Part shown: piece after piece, positions 1 through 8,672 of the stretch
How the letters are laid out: the number at the start of each line of letters is the position of its first letter
How positions within the stretch are numbered: the first letter of the stretch is position 1
From: Curtobacterium sp. VKM Ac-1393
Lineage (GTDB): Bacteria > Actinomycetota > Actinomycetes > Actinomycetales > Microbacteriaceae
Direction: 5' to 3'
DNA length: 64,000 bases
Assembly (NCBI RefSeq): GCF_015350995.1
Contig: NZ_JADKRW010000003.1
Coordinates: forward strand, 1 to 64,000
Notes under the pieces: generated by a model
The model's database searches: none
The model's input: the letters and a program-made list of their open reading frames with translations, nothing else
Told to the model about the DNA's origin: nothing
Made by a program: the position numbers and the translations under genes

Positions 1-393
1 CAGGTACAGCCAGAACGCGAAGCCGTTGAGGCGCGGGAAGGCGACGTCCGGGGCACCGATCTGGAGCGGCATGATCGTGTTCGCGAAGCCGGAGAACAGC
101 GGTGTTGCGAAGAGCAGCAGCATGATCGTGCCGTGCATCGTGAACAGCTGGTTGTACTGCTCCTTCGTCGCGACCACGTGCAGGCCAGGCTCGAACAGCT
201 GCGCGCGAATGACCAGCGCCATGACGCCGGCGAGCAAGAACATCGTGAACGAGGCCATCAGGTAGAGGTAGCCGATGGTCTTGTGGTCGGTGGAGGTGAT
301 CCACCGGACGATGACGTTGCCTTTCCGACCGGTCGTCGGCCGGTCGAACTGAGCGACCCCGTGTTCATCGGTCGACAGGGCTGTGCTCGCCAT
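1..393 (-). CDS. ctaD: Cytochrome c oxidase subunit I, N-terminal part (runs off left edge)
   Basis: Haem-copper terminal oxidase subunit of the aerobic respiratory chain, in the cytoplasmic membrane. Only the first 131 codons are present. Visible are the family start around [15 protein letters not shown] (residues about 31-45), a first membrane helix, and the TMHGTIM stretch (about 89-95) whose His ligates low-spin haem a. This is followed by the [22 protein letters not shown] signature. The start is the ATG at 391-393. In most actinobacteria ctaC lies directly upstream of ctaD; here the upstream side holds about 275 bases without a recognisable gene and then a divergent transporter. This may therefore be an extra, unlinked copy. 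Identity is very secure; the copy status is inferred. Confidence 0.95.
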   Translation of the reverse strand, partial: MASTALSTDEHGVAQFDRPTTGRKGNVIVRWITSTDHKTIGYLYLMASFTMFLLAGVMALVIRAQLFEPGLHVVATKEQYNQLFTMHGTIMLLLFATPLFSGFANTIMPLQIGAPDVAFPRLNGFAFWLYL

Positions 394-668
394 GTGCTGT
401 TCTCCCGTGTTGATCGACGGACGAGTCGGAGTGTGTCCTAACGGCCGGGGGCTCGGGCAGCTGGCCGCAACGGTACGGCACAGGTCACCACCACACAACG
501 CCGACACCGACTGTCCACGCCGCCGCCCGCCGCGGAAGCGCACGGCTGCGATCGGCTGCTGGCGAACGGAGTCCGTGACAACGCGAACCGCTCCCCACGT
601 ACCGTGTGCCGAAGCGCCCCGGACTTCGGCGTTGCATCCACGCAACATCAGTACGGAAGGCGCGCTCC

Positions 669-1805
669 ATGCCGCTGTTCACCTCTCATCCCCCGATGCC
701 GTCGGCACAGCCATGGCCGGAACAGCGCACGCTATGGGCGGGCAGTCTCGGCCGTCTCGCGACGCGATGCGCGCAGATCCTGCTGGTCGTCATCGTGGTC
801 GGCGGCATCACGTTCGGGTTGAGCCAGATCAGCGTCGTCGTGATCCCGGTCCTGCTGGCGCTGATCGTCGCCAGCGCGATGCTGCCCGTCGTCGACTTCC
901 TCCGACGCATCCACGTCCCCTCGATCCTCGCGACCTGGATCACGCTCGTCCTCGTCGTCGGGGTGCTCGGCACGGTGGTGTGGCTGGTCGTCCTCGCCGT
1001 GGAACGGCAAGCCAACGACCTCGTCGACTCCGCCATCGACGGCTTCGGGGAACTCGAGCAGCTCGCCCGTACCCTCCCCGTCACGATCGACGCAGACCAG
1101 CTGGCATCGCTGCGCGGTGACGCCGTCGACTTCGTCACCAGTCGACAGTTCGGCGTCGGCGCCCTCGCCGGAGTGTCTGCCGCGGGCAGCTTCGCCACCG
1201 CGTTCGCGGTCTTCGTCGTCGTCCTGTTCTTCTTCCTCAAGGACGGTCCCCGGATCTGGGACTTCCTCTGCCGCCCATTCCACGGAGCTGAGCTCGCCCG
1301 CGCACAACGGATCGGACAGCAGACCGTCACCACGCTCGGCGGCTACATCCGCGGCACCGCAACCGTCGCGGTCGTCGACGCCGTCGGGATCGGCATCGGC
1401 TTGGCGATCATCGGCGTCCCGCTTGCACTTCCGCTGGCTGTCATCGTGTTCGTGTTCGCGTTCATCCCCCTCGTCGGCGCCACCCTCGCCGGACTCCTCG
1501 CCGCGGTCATCGCGCTGGTCTCCAACGGGCCCGCGGCAGCTGTCTGGGTCATCATCATCGTGTTCGCCGTCAACCAGATCGAGGGCAACTTCCTCCAGCC
1601 CGTGGTGATGGGCCGCACCCTGAAACTGCACCCGCTGGTGATCCTCATCGCCCTCACCATCGGCACCATCACCGCCGGCGTCATCGGCGCCATCCTCGCC
1701 GTCCCGCTCGCAGCCGTCGCCTGGGGCATCGTCACGGTGTGGCGCGGCGACGACGACCCAGCAGAATTCGCCCGCCAGAAACGCCCAGAACGCATGACCG
1801 ACTAG
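669..1805 (+). CDS. AI-2E family transporter (PerM/YdiK-type membrane protein)
   Basis: Polytopic membrane protein of about 378 residues with the layout of the AI-2E exporter-like superfamily. A hydrophobic N-terminal pair (about residues 28-75) is followed by a helix near 90-110, a soluble loop, and a C-terminal block of helices. The C-terminal half has the typical [20 protein letters not shown] segment. The family includes proposed autoinducer exporters and Na+/H+ antiporters, so the substrate is open. The start at 669 was chosen over an in-frame ATG at 606 because GGAAGG at 655-660 is correctly spaced. It stands alone between ctaD and a sugar kinase. Confidence 0.9.
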   Translation: MPLFTSHPPMPSAQPWPEQRTLWAGSLGRLATRCAQILLVVIVVGGITFGLSQISVVVIPVLLALIVASAMLPVVDFLRRIHVPSILATWITLVLVVGVLGTVVWLVVLAVERQANDLVDSAIDGFGELEQLARTLPVTIDADQLASLRGDAVDFVTSRQFGVGALAGVSAAGSFATAFAVFVVVLFFFLKDGPRIWDFLCRPFHGAELARAQRIGQQTVTTLGGYIRGTATVAVVDAVGIGIGLAIIGVPLALPLAVIVFVFAFIPLVGATLAGLLAAVIALVSNGPAAAVWVIIIVFAVNQIEGNFLQPVVMGRTLKLHPLVILIALTIGTITAGVIGAILAVPLAAVAWGIVTVWRGDDDPAEFARQKRPERMTD

Positions 1806-1914
1806 GCACGCTGCCGTTCACCGGTGCGCGCCGGCAGCAGCGCACGCGCTCAATGCGTAGCCCCCAAGCGGCCTGGCTTCCTTGTCGCGTCACAGAACCA
1901 GTGAAGGACCCTCC

Positions 1915-2871
1915 ATGAGCACCACGGACACAACCGTCGTCGGCATCGATGTCGGCGGAACGAACATCGAAGTCGGGCTCGTCACCGCTGAACACACCGT
2001 CCTCGACCGGGCAAAAGCGGTTACACCGGAGACCGGTCCGGACGACGTGCTGCAAACGATCATCGACCTGGTCCACTCGCTCGATGGCGATCCGATTGCA
2101 GTCGGTCTCGGTATCCCCGGCGTCGTCCACGAAGGGCAGGCACTGACCGTGCCGAACCTCGTCGGATGGACCCATCCGGTCGGCCTCATCGCACCGCTCT
2201 CGGACGCGTTCAACGTCCCGGTGTCGCTCGGCAATGACGCGAACGTCGGTCTCCTCGGTGAGTGGGCCGCGGGAGCTGCTCGAGGTGGGCGGAACGTCCT
2301 CGGGTTGTGGATGGGCACCGGTGTCGGAGGCGGGCTGATCCTCGACGGCCGTCCCTACACCGGAGCCCGCGGGGCGGCGGGCGAGATCGGCCACGTCGTC
2401 GTGCTCGCCGGTGGCGCCCTCTGCAGCTGCGGCCGGCGAGGATGCGCGGAAGCGTATGCCGGCAGGAAGTCGATGCGCGGCACGGCCACCGCAATGGTCG
2501 CCGCGGGACGGGAGACGTCACTGTTCGACATCCGTGACGCCGAGGAGAAAACGAAGCTGACGTCGAAGGTCTGGGCGGCGGCGCTGGAGGATGAGGACGC
2601 CCTCGCGACGGAACTGTTCGGCACCGCGATCGACATGCTCGGCGTCGCGCTCGGATCAACGAACAACCTCCTCGACCTGGACAGGGTCGTCGTCGGTGGC
2701 GGTCTCGCCGAGAAGCTCGGCCAGGACCTCGCGGACCGCCTCCACACCGCAGCAGAGCCCTGGATGCTGCAACCCAGCCCGAAGCTGCACTTCGTCGTCG
2801 CCGAGCTCGGCGACGACGCCGGCGTGGTCGGCGCTGCAACCCTCGCGCGATCAGCGATCATCGCACCGTAG
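1915..2871 (+). CDS. ROK family sugar kinase, probable glucokinase
   Basis: Predicted cytoplasmic ATP-dependent hexose kinase of about 318 residues. It begins with the phosphate-1 motif GIDVGGTNIEVG and has GTGVGGGLILDG in the middle. The ROK zinc-binding signature CSCGRRGCAEAYAG follows GEIGHVVV, the segment with the sugar-contacting Glu and His. The C-terminal VVVGGGLAE motif is also typical. There is no N-terminal DNA-binding domain, so this is a kinase and not a ROK repressor. Start ATG 1915 has GAAGGA at 1903-1908. Glucose is the most likely substrate for this subgroup, but that is inferred. The gene stands alone. Confidence 0.88.
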   Translation: MSTTDTTVVGIDVGGTNIEVGLVTAEHTVLDRAKAVTPETGPDDVLQTIIDLVHSLDGDPIAVGLGIPGVVHEGQALTVPNLVGWTHPVGLIAPLSDAFNVPVSLGNDANVGLLGEWAAGAARGGRNVLGLWMGTGVGGGLILDGRPYTGARGAAGEIGHVVVLAGGALCSCGRRGCAEAYAGRKSMRGTATAMVAAGRETSLFDIRDAEEKTKLTSKVWAAALEDEDALATELFGTAIDMLGVALGSTNNLLDLDRVVVGGGLAEKLGQDLADRLHTAAEPWMLQPSPKLHFVVAELGDDAGVVGAATLARSAIIAP

Positions 2872-2929
2872 CGGTAGCGCTAGCCGCTGCTGGCTCGGGC
2901 AGCGGGGACGCTCCGGTCATCCGCAGGCG

Positions 2930-3433
2930 CTACTGCAGGTGCTGCAGCGCGGAGCCGGTTCCGAACTGCTGCTCGCTGATCACGCTCAGGGTGCCGTTCG
3001 CTTCCAGCACCACGGCCGCCGTGAGCTCGACCCCGCCGATGCCGCTGCTACGGGTCGCCTGCAACACATCGGACTCCGCGAGACGGTTCTTTCGGAGCGC
3101 GTCGCCGTGCATCTGTCCGTGCGTCAACACGACCGCTGGGCGGGCAGTGACGAGCCGTCGGAACCCACCGACCCGCGATGAGATCAGTGCGACACCAAGC
3201 TGGAGGCCGGCGAGCAGAGCCAGCGCAAGGGCGCCTTCAGACCAGGAAACGTCACTGCTGAGCAGGATCGTCGCGAGCGTCGACCCGAGCGCGACGGTGA
3301 CAATGAAGTCGAACGCGTTCAGCTGGCTGAGGGTGCGCTTGCCCGACACCCGCAGCACGCAGACGATCAGGACGTACGCGGCGACGCCGACGATGAGGAT
3401 GCGTCCAAGGTCAGCCCACGAGTCGAACCACAT
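2930..3433 (-). CDS. DUF421 (YetF-like) membrane protein
   Basis: Membrane protein of about 167 residues. Two or three N-terminal helices contain the family landmark VSGKRTLSQLNAFDFIVTVA, followed by ALGSTLATILL. A C-terminal soluble part follows, with RPAVVLTHGQMHGDALRKNR and a short beta-rich tail. This matches DUF421/YetF proteins, whose biochemical role is not established. ATG 3433 is preferred because GGAG lies 6 bases upstream; longer in-frame starts have poor ribosome sites. It lies downstream of, and on the same strand as, a Na+/H+ antiporter with a gap of about 125 bases, so loose co-transcription is possible. Confidence 0.8.
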   Translation of the reverse strand: MWFDSWADLGRILIVGVAAYVLIVCVLRVSGKRTLSQLNAFDFIVTVALGSTLATILLSSDVSWSEGALALALLAGLQLGVALISSRVGGFRRLVTARPAVVLTHGQMHGDALRKNRLAESDVLQATRSSGIGGVELTAAVVLEANGTLSVISEQQFGTGSALQHLQ

Positions 3434-3558
3434 CAGCGTCTCCGTCCCGATTCCATGAACATGGTGCGCGAGGTGAGCATCCGGCTCGGTGTCGATCGAC
3501 ACGGTTCGCAACAAGGGCCCGCGACCGCTTTCTTGTCATCCTTGTCGCTTCGACCGCA

Positions 3559-4755
3559 TCAGTTCTCAGCAAGCAGCTGCCGGCTGCGTTCCTCGCGTGC
3601 GCTGCGGCGTCCGAACGCGTCTGCGATCGGCACATCCGTCGACGAGTGCGCCACGATCGACAGGACAACAGCGACGACGATCACGTGGAACAGCATGGCC
3701 GCATCAGGAACCGCACTGTCGAGGACGAGCAACCCGTAGAGCACACTCGCGAACCCCTTCGGGCCGAACCAGGCGACGGTGAGCCGCTCCCACCGGTCCA
3801 AACCGCTTCGGAAAAGCGCGATCTCAACGGCCGCTGGGCGTGCGAAAACAAGGAGCAGGACAGCGAACACGTATCCGAGGACGCCGACGTCGGCGAGGAT
3901 GTCCGGGCTGATCAGCGCCCCGAAAACGAGGATCGCGAGCAACTTCACGAGTTCACTGACGAGCTCACCGAACTCATGGAACGCATCCCGGGTCTGCGGC
4001 GCGATGCTCGCGATGGTGATGCCGGACGAGAACGCCGCCAGGTACAGGTTTCCGTTCAACACGTGCGCCAGCCCGAACGTGAGCAGGCCGACCGCGACAG
4101 GCGTCAGCGTGGCGTAGAGCGGTGTGGCCGTGATGAACGGGAGCGCGAACAGCAACCGGACAAGCACGGGGATCACCACTCCCAGACCGACGCCCAGCAG
4201 CAGTTCCCCGGCGAGCGTGCAGAGGTCCGTCTGCGCCCCCGACGCTACTGCCAAGAAGACCAGCACGAGCGGCAAGGCGAGGCCGTCGTTGAGACCAGAC
4301 TCAACGTTGAGCAGACTGCGAGTCCTCTCCGGGATCTCCTTCCGACCAACAATCGCGGAAGCGAACACGGGGTCAGTCGGAGCGAGGACCGCAGCGATCA
4401 GAAGGGCCTGCGGCCAGTCGAGGCCCAGCAGCCACACACCGAGGACCGCACTGATTGCCAACGTCAGGGGCAGCCCGAACAACAGCGCACGCCCCGGAAG
4501 CCGCCACGCATGCCGCAGATCCCGTGCACCGATCTGCTGACCGTCAGTGAACAGCACCGTGAAGAGCGCGATCTCGGAGATCGTGTTCACCAACGGATCA
4601 TCCGGTGCCAAGTTGACGGCTCCCGTGACGCCCGACCCGAGTACGAACCCAGCGACGAGGAACAAGACCGTCGTCGAGACGATGGTCCGCTTCGCGACAG
4701 ACGAGATGGCGATGGCGATGATCAGCACCGCTGCAAACGAGACGAGGAGGCCCAC
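3559..4755 (-). CDS. Cation:proton antiporter, CPA1/NhaP type
   Basis: Membrane antiporter of roughly 398 residues with about twelve hydrophobic helices. Helix 5-6 features are APTDPVFASAIVG, where the Asp pair region is typical of Na+/H+ exchangers, and LNVESGLNDGLALPLVLVF, a hallmark of the NhaP/CPA1 group. WFGPKGFASVLYGLLVL is the family's late conserved segment. Probable role: Na+ or K+ extrusion and pH homeostasis. The GTG at 4755 is taken as start because residues before it (reading from 4875) are Cys/Pro/Arg-rich and unlike a membrane protein; the ribosome site is weak, so the start is uncertain. A broken YrhK gene diverges from it. Confidence 0.85.
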   Translation of the reverse strand: MGLLVSFAAVLIIAIAISSVAKRTIVSTTVLFLVAGFVLGSGVTGAVNLAPDDPLVNTISEIALFTVLFTDGQQIGARDLRHAWRLPGRALLFGLPLTLAISAVLGVWLLGLDWPQALLIAAVLAPTDPVFASAIVGRKEIPERTRSLLNVESGLNDGLALPLVLVFLAVASGAQTDLCTLAGELLLGVGLGVVIPVLVRLLFALPFITATPLYATLTPVAVGLLTFGLAHVLNGNLYLAAFSSGITIASIAPQTRDAFHEFGELVSELVKLLAILVFGALISPDILADVGVLGYVFAVLLLVFARPAAVEIALFRSGLDRWERLTVAWFGPKGFASVLYGLLVLDSAVPDAAMLFHVIVVAVVLSIVAHSSTDVPIADAFGRRSAREERSRQLLAEN

Positions 4756-4877
4756 GAGCCAACAGTGGCCTTCTCGGCGCCGGGTGTCCGGCGCGCGTCC
4801 GCGGCACCACGCGCACCCGAGAACGTCGCACCCCGGCGGTGACACTCGGCCGGCACCGGGTCTGGTTGGATGCACGG

Positions 4878-5163
4878 ATGAGCGGGAAGCAGCACGACTT
4901 GACCGTGCGGATTCGGTCCGGACGAGCTCCGGATCCGCGGGCTGTACGAGACCATCAGCATCGTCAACGACGTCATGGTAGCAGTGTGGTTTATCGTCGG
5001 AAGCGTCCTGTTCTTCTCAGAGTCGACCAGCACAGCAGGGACATGGCTGTTCTTGGTCGGCAGCGTCCAACTGCTGATCCGCCCGGTCATCCGGCTCGGT
5101 CGTCGGGTGCATCTCGGACGCATCTCGCCCGAGGGTCCTCGTTCCTCCGCCCGCGACTTCTGA
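4878..5163 (+). pseudogene. YrhK-domain membrane protein gene split by a frameshift
   Basis: From ATG 4878 the reading frame gives MSGKQHDLTVRI. From about 4915 the next frame continues with PDELRIRGLYETIS, the hydrophobic segment VMVAVWFIVGSVLFF, then TWLFLVGSVQLLIRPVIRL and RVHLGRISP. Joined, these form one YrhK-like domain of about 94 residues with two membrane helices. Removing one T around 4912-4913 restores a single frame with a smooth R-I-G-P-D junction. The gene is therefore either inactivated by a 1-base insertion or carries a sequencing error. YrhK proteins have no established function. Without correction only a product starting at ATG 4975 could be made, lacking the conserved first part. 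Confidence 0.7.
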
Positions 5164-5398
5164 CCAGGAGCACCTCCGTGCACGCTTCCGACATCGCCAC
5201 GACGCCGGCTGCGGTACTCCCTTTGAGCGGTCGCCAAGATGGCGCACGTCCCGCATGGCCGGCACCGCCCATGTCGACTTGAGGCGCCGTAGAACAGTGC
5301 TGATAATCCGTCATCGAAAGACCTATCTCAGGTGACTGACATTCGCAATCGCATCGCCTGCACTTCACCTACAAAAATATTTCGGATACGATGCAGAT

Positions 5399-5971
5399 AT
5401 GCCGATACCGAAGCCATCAGTGTCCCCGGGCCCTCGAACTCTTCTGCGCGACGTCGCATACGAGCAGATGCGGGCTGCGATTGAGAGCGGCACGCTCGAG
5501 CCCGGCGAACGGCTCAACGATGACGAGCTCACGACATGGCTTGGGGTCTCTCGCACCCCAGTCCGGGAGGCGATCGCGCGTCTGGCAGCGGATGGTCTCG
5601 TCGACATGGCCGCGAACCGCTACACGCGTGTCGCCGAGCAGTCCGCAGCAGCACACGATGAGGCTGCAGCTGTCCTCTCCGCGCTCCACGCATGGGCGAT
5701 CGACCATACGGCGACTGCGTCACCCCACACTCGACGAGACGCAGCGCGGCTTGCCCAATCTGCGCACCCCGGGATTAACGATCGCCATCTCGAGGGGTAT
5801 CGGGATCTGCACGATGCTGCCGGCACGCTGATCGCCGGGCTCGGAAACGAACTGTTGGCGGCCACAGAGTTGACGATCCGGAGCCGGGTCAGATTCCACG
5901 CTGCGGCAGAGGGCGCCGCGATCGACTGGGATCGCGCAAGCGAACTCGCCCGACGGCTTGCAGCCGAATAG
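5399..5971 (+). CDS. GntR family transcriptional regulator (FadR-like)
   Basis: DNA-binding regulator of 190 residues. The N-terminal winged helix (about 17-80) contains YEQMRAAIESGTLEPGERL and LGVSRTPVREAIARLAADG, the canonical GntR recognition region. The C-terminal part (about 85-185) is all-helical and shorter than a full FCD domain, so ligand binding of the metal/carboxylate type is uncertain. An AT-rich stretch just upstream (about 5371-5395) is a plausible promoter in this GC-rich DNA. There is no adjacent co-oriented target, so its regulon cannot be read from context. Confidence 0.85.
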   Translation: MPIPKPSVSPGPRTLLRDVAYEQMRAAIESGTLEPGERLNDDELTTWLGVSRTPVREAIARLAADGLVDMAANRYTRVAEQSAAAHDEAAAVLSALHAWAIDHTATASPHTRRDAARLAQSAHPGINDRHLEGYRDLHDAAGTLIAGLGNELLAATELTIRSRVRFHAAAEGAAIDWDRASELARRLAAE

Positions 5972-6225
5972 CTGCGAGATCACCGCATCGTCTCGCTCCG
6001 TTTCGTCGCGGGTCGACACGGTGCGGTCTCAACGGTTCGCCCAATAGCGGCACCCGCCGGGCGGTATCCGGACGCTATCGGTGCCAGGGCGCTGTCCCTG
6101 AAACACCACCCCGGCCGGACGTCCCGCGCTGCCAGGAGAACGCCCGTGCGCCGTCAGCAAGCATGCCCAACCGAACGGCATCCAGACCCTACGGCCTACG
6201 CCCTCGACTCCCCAAGCACCACGGA

Positions 6226-6555
6226 CTACACCGACGGTCCGTCGTCAGGTGGGGTGAAGAAGTCGCGGTATCGGACCGGGCCGGCGATGAAGCAACCATC
6301 ACCGGGCACCGACCGCACCACGCCGTCGACGATCAGCGCCCGGTACGCGTTCATGATCGTGTGGATACTCACCCCGGACGTCACCGCCGCGACCCGGTAC
6401 GGCGGCAACCGATCACCCTCGACCAGCACGCCGGCAGCGATGCTATCGCGGACGAGCTGCTCAACCCGCTGCTGCAGGAACCCTCCCCGCCGCGGGCCCG
6501 GCAAGACCAACCGAAACACCCCAGGACCGGCCCGCCACACGTGACTACCACCCAT
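6226..6555 (-). CDS. GntR family regulator, YtrA-type (short)
   Basis: Small regulator of about 109 residues consisting almost only of a GntR winged helix: LQQRVEQLVRDSIAAGVLVE, GDRLPPYRVAAVTSGVSIHT, IMNAYRALIVDGVVRSVPGD. This is the architecture of YtrA-type repressors, which commonly control adjacent ABC transporters. None is present here. ATG 6555 has an AGGGGG ribosome site 7 bases upstream. A fragment of a second, closely related gene lies at about 22330-22396 on the same strand, showing that this gene family has been copied and lost within the window. Confidence 0.72.
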   Translation of the reverse strand: MGGSHVWRAGPGVFRLVLPGPRRGGFLQQRVEQLVRDSIAAGVLVEGDRLPPYRVAAVTSGVSIHTIMNAYRALIVDGVVRSVPGDGCFIAGPVRYRDFFTPPDDGPSV

Positions 6556-6693
6556 ACGCCAGCCCCCTGCCCCGGTTGGTTGATGCGCGGGGTGAGATGC
6601 CGGATCAGGTAGCAGCCCACCCCGCTGACAGCGGGAACCACCCAGCTGCTGCCACACAGTCTGCCCGAACCGGCACCTCGTACCGTGCGACCG

Positions 6694-6843
6694 ATGAGTC
6701 GCTCAACCTTGCGCCGGCGAAAGAACGCCACCGTCCGCCGGCCGCGCGAGAGCCTGCGCATGCGGTGGTGGCAGTGGGCGCTGCTCGCAGCTCTCGCCGC
6801 GGTCACGGCAACACTGGTGGCGGCCGCGCTCACACTCAAATGA
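6694..6843 (+). CDS. Small single-pass membrane protein
   Basis: Short reading frame of 49 residues. A very basic N-terminus (RSTLRRRKNATVRRPRE) leads into one hydrophobic segment (WWQWALLAALAAVTATLVAA, about residues 27-46), giving a typical N-in single-pass topology. It diverges from the YtrA-type regulator. The ribosome site is weak and no family is recognised, so this is a possible small gene supported mainly by its protein-like composition. Confidence 0.35.
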   Translation: MSRSTLRRRKNATVRRPRESLRMRWWQWALLAALAAVTATLVAAALTLK

Positions 6844-7459
6844 GCCCGGCGCCGTCTGCCGAGTTGATGGGTTCCCGGGGACGGTGGAACGTTCGGGTCA
6901 TCCCGCCACCCCCGGGATAGCGCACTCCCCCACCAGCCTCAAGGCAGGAAAGGCAAGTCTCTCGAACGGGAAACGAGTGTCACGCAAGCATCACTGCCGC
7001 GGAGCGCTCCACACAGGATAGAACCGACTGTCCACCGGCGGAACCCTCTGTCCGGTTCCCCGGGAGAGGTTCGGGATGTCGGCCACGCACTAAACGCCGC
7101 CGACATCCCGCACGCGCCACATCCTGACCCGAACAGGGGGCGCACCACCTAGCGTGTGCGACCGCCCATGTGCTGACAAGTCGGCACTACAGAGGACTCA
7201 GCATGGCCAACGGGCTGAACGGGGCATGTCTGGCCGCCACCCGTAGGCGGCCAGGCATCCCGGAGCGACACCACACAGACGCGGCTTCAGCTGCGGAGCA
7301 GATACCCGAACCTGCTCATGAACAGAGTCAAACAGCCCTCACCATGCGGATCCATCCCCAAAACAGGGGGAACGATCGTTCTCTCGTGCTGGACTCGACG
7401 TGATGCCGACTGCGTAGCTGTCCCCGGAAGGCGCAACTCCAGGGCACTCGCTGAAGCCG
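6844..7459. other. 616-base stretch without a convincing gene
   Basis: No recognisable protein is seen. A perfect 12-base inverted repeat (arms 7072-7083 and 7099-7110, 15-base loop, arm sequence CGGGATGTCGGC) could be a terminator or a repeat remnant. An ATG at 7203 with a fair ribosome site (AGAGGA) opens a frame of about 66 residues. Its product looks like random coding and is not called. Confidence 0.5.
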
Positions 7460-7849
7460 TCAGGCCGGCAGCTGAGCGCGGGCAGCGTGAGCGGTCTCGG
7501 ACGGCGTCTCCCCGTACTGGGCCCGGTAATAGCCGGAGAACCGGCCGAAGTGCGGGACCCCACTCGCCGCCGCAGCCGTCCCGACCGGCTGATACGGGTT
7601 CGCGAGGATCATCTGTCGTGCCCGGTGCAGTCGCAGCAGCCGGACCACGAGGGAGGGTGGCATGCCCAGGTCCCGCTGGAACGCTTCCTGCAGGCCACGC
7701 TTGCTGTAGCCGCTCGCCGCCGCGATCTCCGGCGCCGTCAACCGCCCCCGATACCGCGCCTCGATACACGCCAACGCCCTGGCCACCGCCGGCTTCTGCA
7801 CGCCAACATCGATTCCCACCGCTGCAAGCTCGTTCATCGACGTCGACAT
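7460..7849 (-). CDS. Short AraC-type regulator (DNA-binding domain only), copy A
   Basis: About 129 residues made of a short leader plus one AraC double helix-turn-helix domain. Visible are AAASGYSKRGLQEAFQRDLG, the first recognition region, and FGRFSGYYRAQYGETPSETA, the second helix-turn-helix tail signature. There is no ligand-binding domain. It is clearly paralogous to the gene at 12064-12450; by eye about two thirds of residues match, including identical GRFSGYYRAQYGETPS. ATG 7849 is chosen because homology between the two copies begins there. An 89-residue protein gene lies just upstream on the same strand. Confidence 0.75.
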   Translation of the reverse strand: MSTSMNELAAVGIDVGVQKPAVARALACIEARYRGRLTAPEIAAASGYSKRGLQEAFQRDLGMPPSLVVRLLRLHRARQMILANPYQPVGTAAAASGVPHFGRFSGYYRAQYGETPSETAHAARAQLPA

Positions 7850-7957
7850 GCACCGACCGTAGACCCAGCCCCGAATCTCGGTCGCTCCGCAGATGGCCCG
7901 GCAACACGGCCGACCACTCGGCGATCCATGACGTCGCCGCAATCGCCACTCAACCGC

Positions 7958-8227
7958 TCACGACTTCGGCGGCGACCAACTGCGCCCGAACGCGCGCATC
8001 AGAACAACACCCCAGTCCGCGTCGGTGATCGTTCCCGTCGACGTCTCCGTGCTGAACGCACCGCCCTCGAACAACAGGGGTGGTTGCCCGACCAGGTGCT
8101 CGCCGAGCTGCTCGGTAACGTGCCAGGTCTTCCGTGCGGTCTGTGAGGGCACCAGCTCGAGCTGCAACCGGTGACCGTGCACCGACACCGTCGACGGAAG
8201 CTGCGGAATAAGAGGCGGCATCCGCAC
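7958..8227 (-). CDS. Uncharacterised 89-residue protein, copy A of a local family
   Basis: The GTG start at 8227 has AGGG 6 bases upstream. The product shares about 80 of 88 residues with the product of 24950-25216, including the whole stretch from STVSVHGHRLQLELVPSQTA onward and FSTETSTGTITDADWGVVLM. Substitutions are mostly conservative, so both copies have probably been kept under selection. There is no signal peptide or membrane helix; it is likely a small cytoplasmic beta-rich protein. No known family is recognised. It lies upstream of short AraC copy A on the same strand with a gap of about 108 bases. Confidence 0.65.
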   Translation of the reverse strand: MRMPPLIPQLPSTVSVHGHRLQLELVPSQTARKTWHVTEQLGEHLVGQPPLLFEGGAFSTETSTGTITDADWGVVLMRAFGRSWSPPKS

Positions 8228-8404
8228 AGTCCACCCTCACCTCGCCCCAATACCGCGCAGACACGCATGCACCGTTGAGCAAGGCTGCTGCAGTACCTAC
8301 CCCGCCCGCACTCGGGAACGAACGAGAAGTTCACTGTAGTGACGGCCCGGCCGGAGCCCGATGACTGCAGTCGCGGTGAGCAGACCCGTCGCGATGGTGC
8401 GCAG

Positions 8405-8486
8405 CTAGTGAGCGACGCCGTACGCGTCCTTCACGCTCTGATCGACCTGTCCCCGCGGCGCAAACGTCGGAGCCGTTCGCTGCCGG
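8405..8486 (-). pseudogene. lsr2 fragment (C-terminal end, frameshifted)
   Basis: The DNA here aligns with the 3' end of the intact lsr2 gene at 23988-24323. In one frame it gives APRGQVDQSVKDAYGVAH with a stop at 8405-8407, against APRGRISQAVKDAYNAAH in the intact gene. Just upstream, A-A-N-G-S-D-V appears one base out of frame. The similarity also continues about 60 bases past the stop codon (8341-8404 resembles 23925-23987). This is a decayed segmental copy and not an independent gene. Confidence 0.65.
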
Positions 8487-8533
8487 CTTCTCGCTCCCAT
8501 GACAGCATCGGACACGCCGTTGACGGCGACGTG

Positions 8534-8635
8534 TTCACCATGGTCGACGCATTCACACGGATCGCGGATGCCGACTGGACTGCATCGCTGACCCGGGCAT
8601 TCCACCGCAGCGAACTACCGCCGGCAGCAGCAGGT
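8534..8635 (+). pseudogene. Possible decayed third copy of the 88-residue family (C-terminal part)
   Basis: One frame reads FTMVDAFTRIADADWTASLT followed by RAFHRSELPP. This parallels FSTETSTGTITDADWGVVLM followed by RAFGRSWSPP in the two intact members at 7958-8227 and 24950-25216. The N-terminal half is not recognisable. The surrounding stretch 8228-8672 holds no intact gene; it contains only this remnant and the lsr2 remnant on the opposite strand. Confidence 0.4.
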
Positions 8636-8672
8636 CGGTCGTCTCACCGTTCCGTGACCGAGAGAGAGAGAG

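Noticed and set aside
732..1631. Long acidic Asp/Glu-rich reading frame on the minus strand
   Set aside because: It is the antisense of the AI-2E transporter gene; its low-complexity composition is the usual product of reading GC-rich coding DNA backwards.
3646..4842. Long charged frame on the plus strand
   Set aside because: Antisense to the Na+/H+ antiporter, with no domain-like pattern.
7203..7403. Possible small gene of about 66 residues starting at ATG 7203
   Set aside because: Fair ribosome site but the product lacks any structured pattern and no paralog or neighbour supports it.
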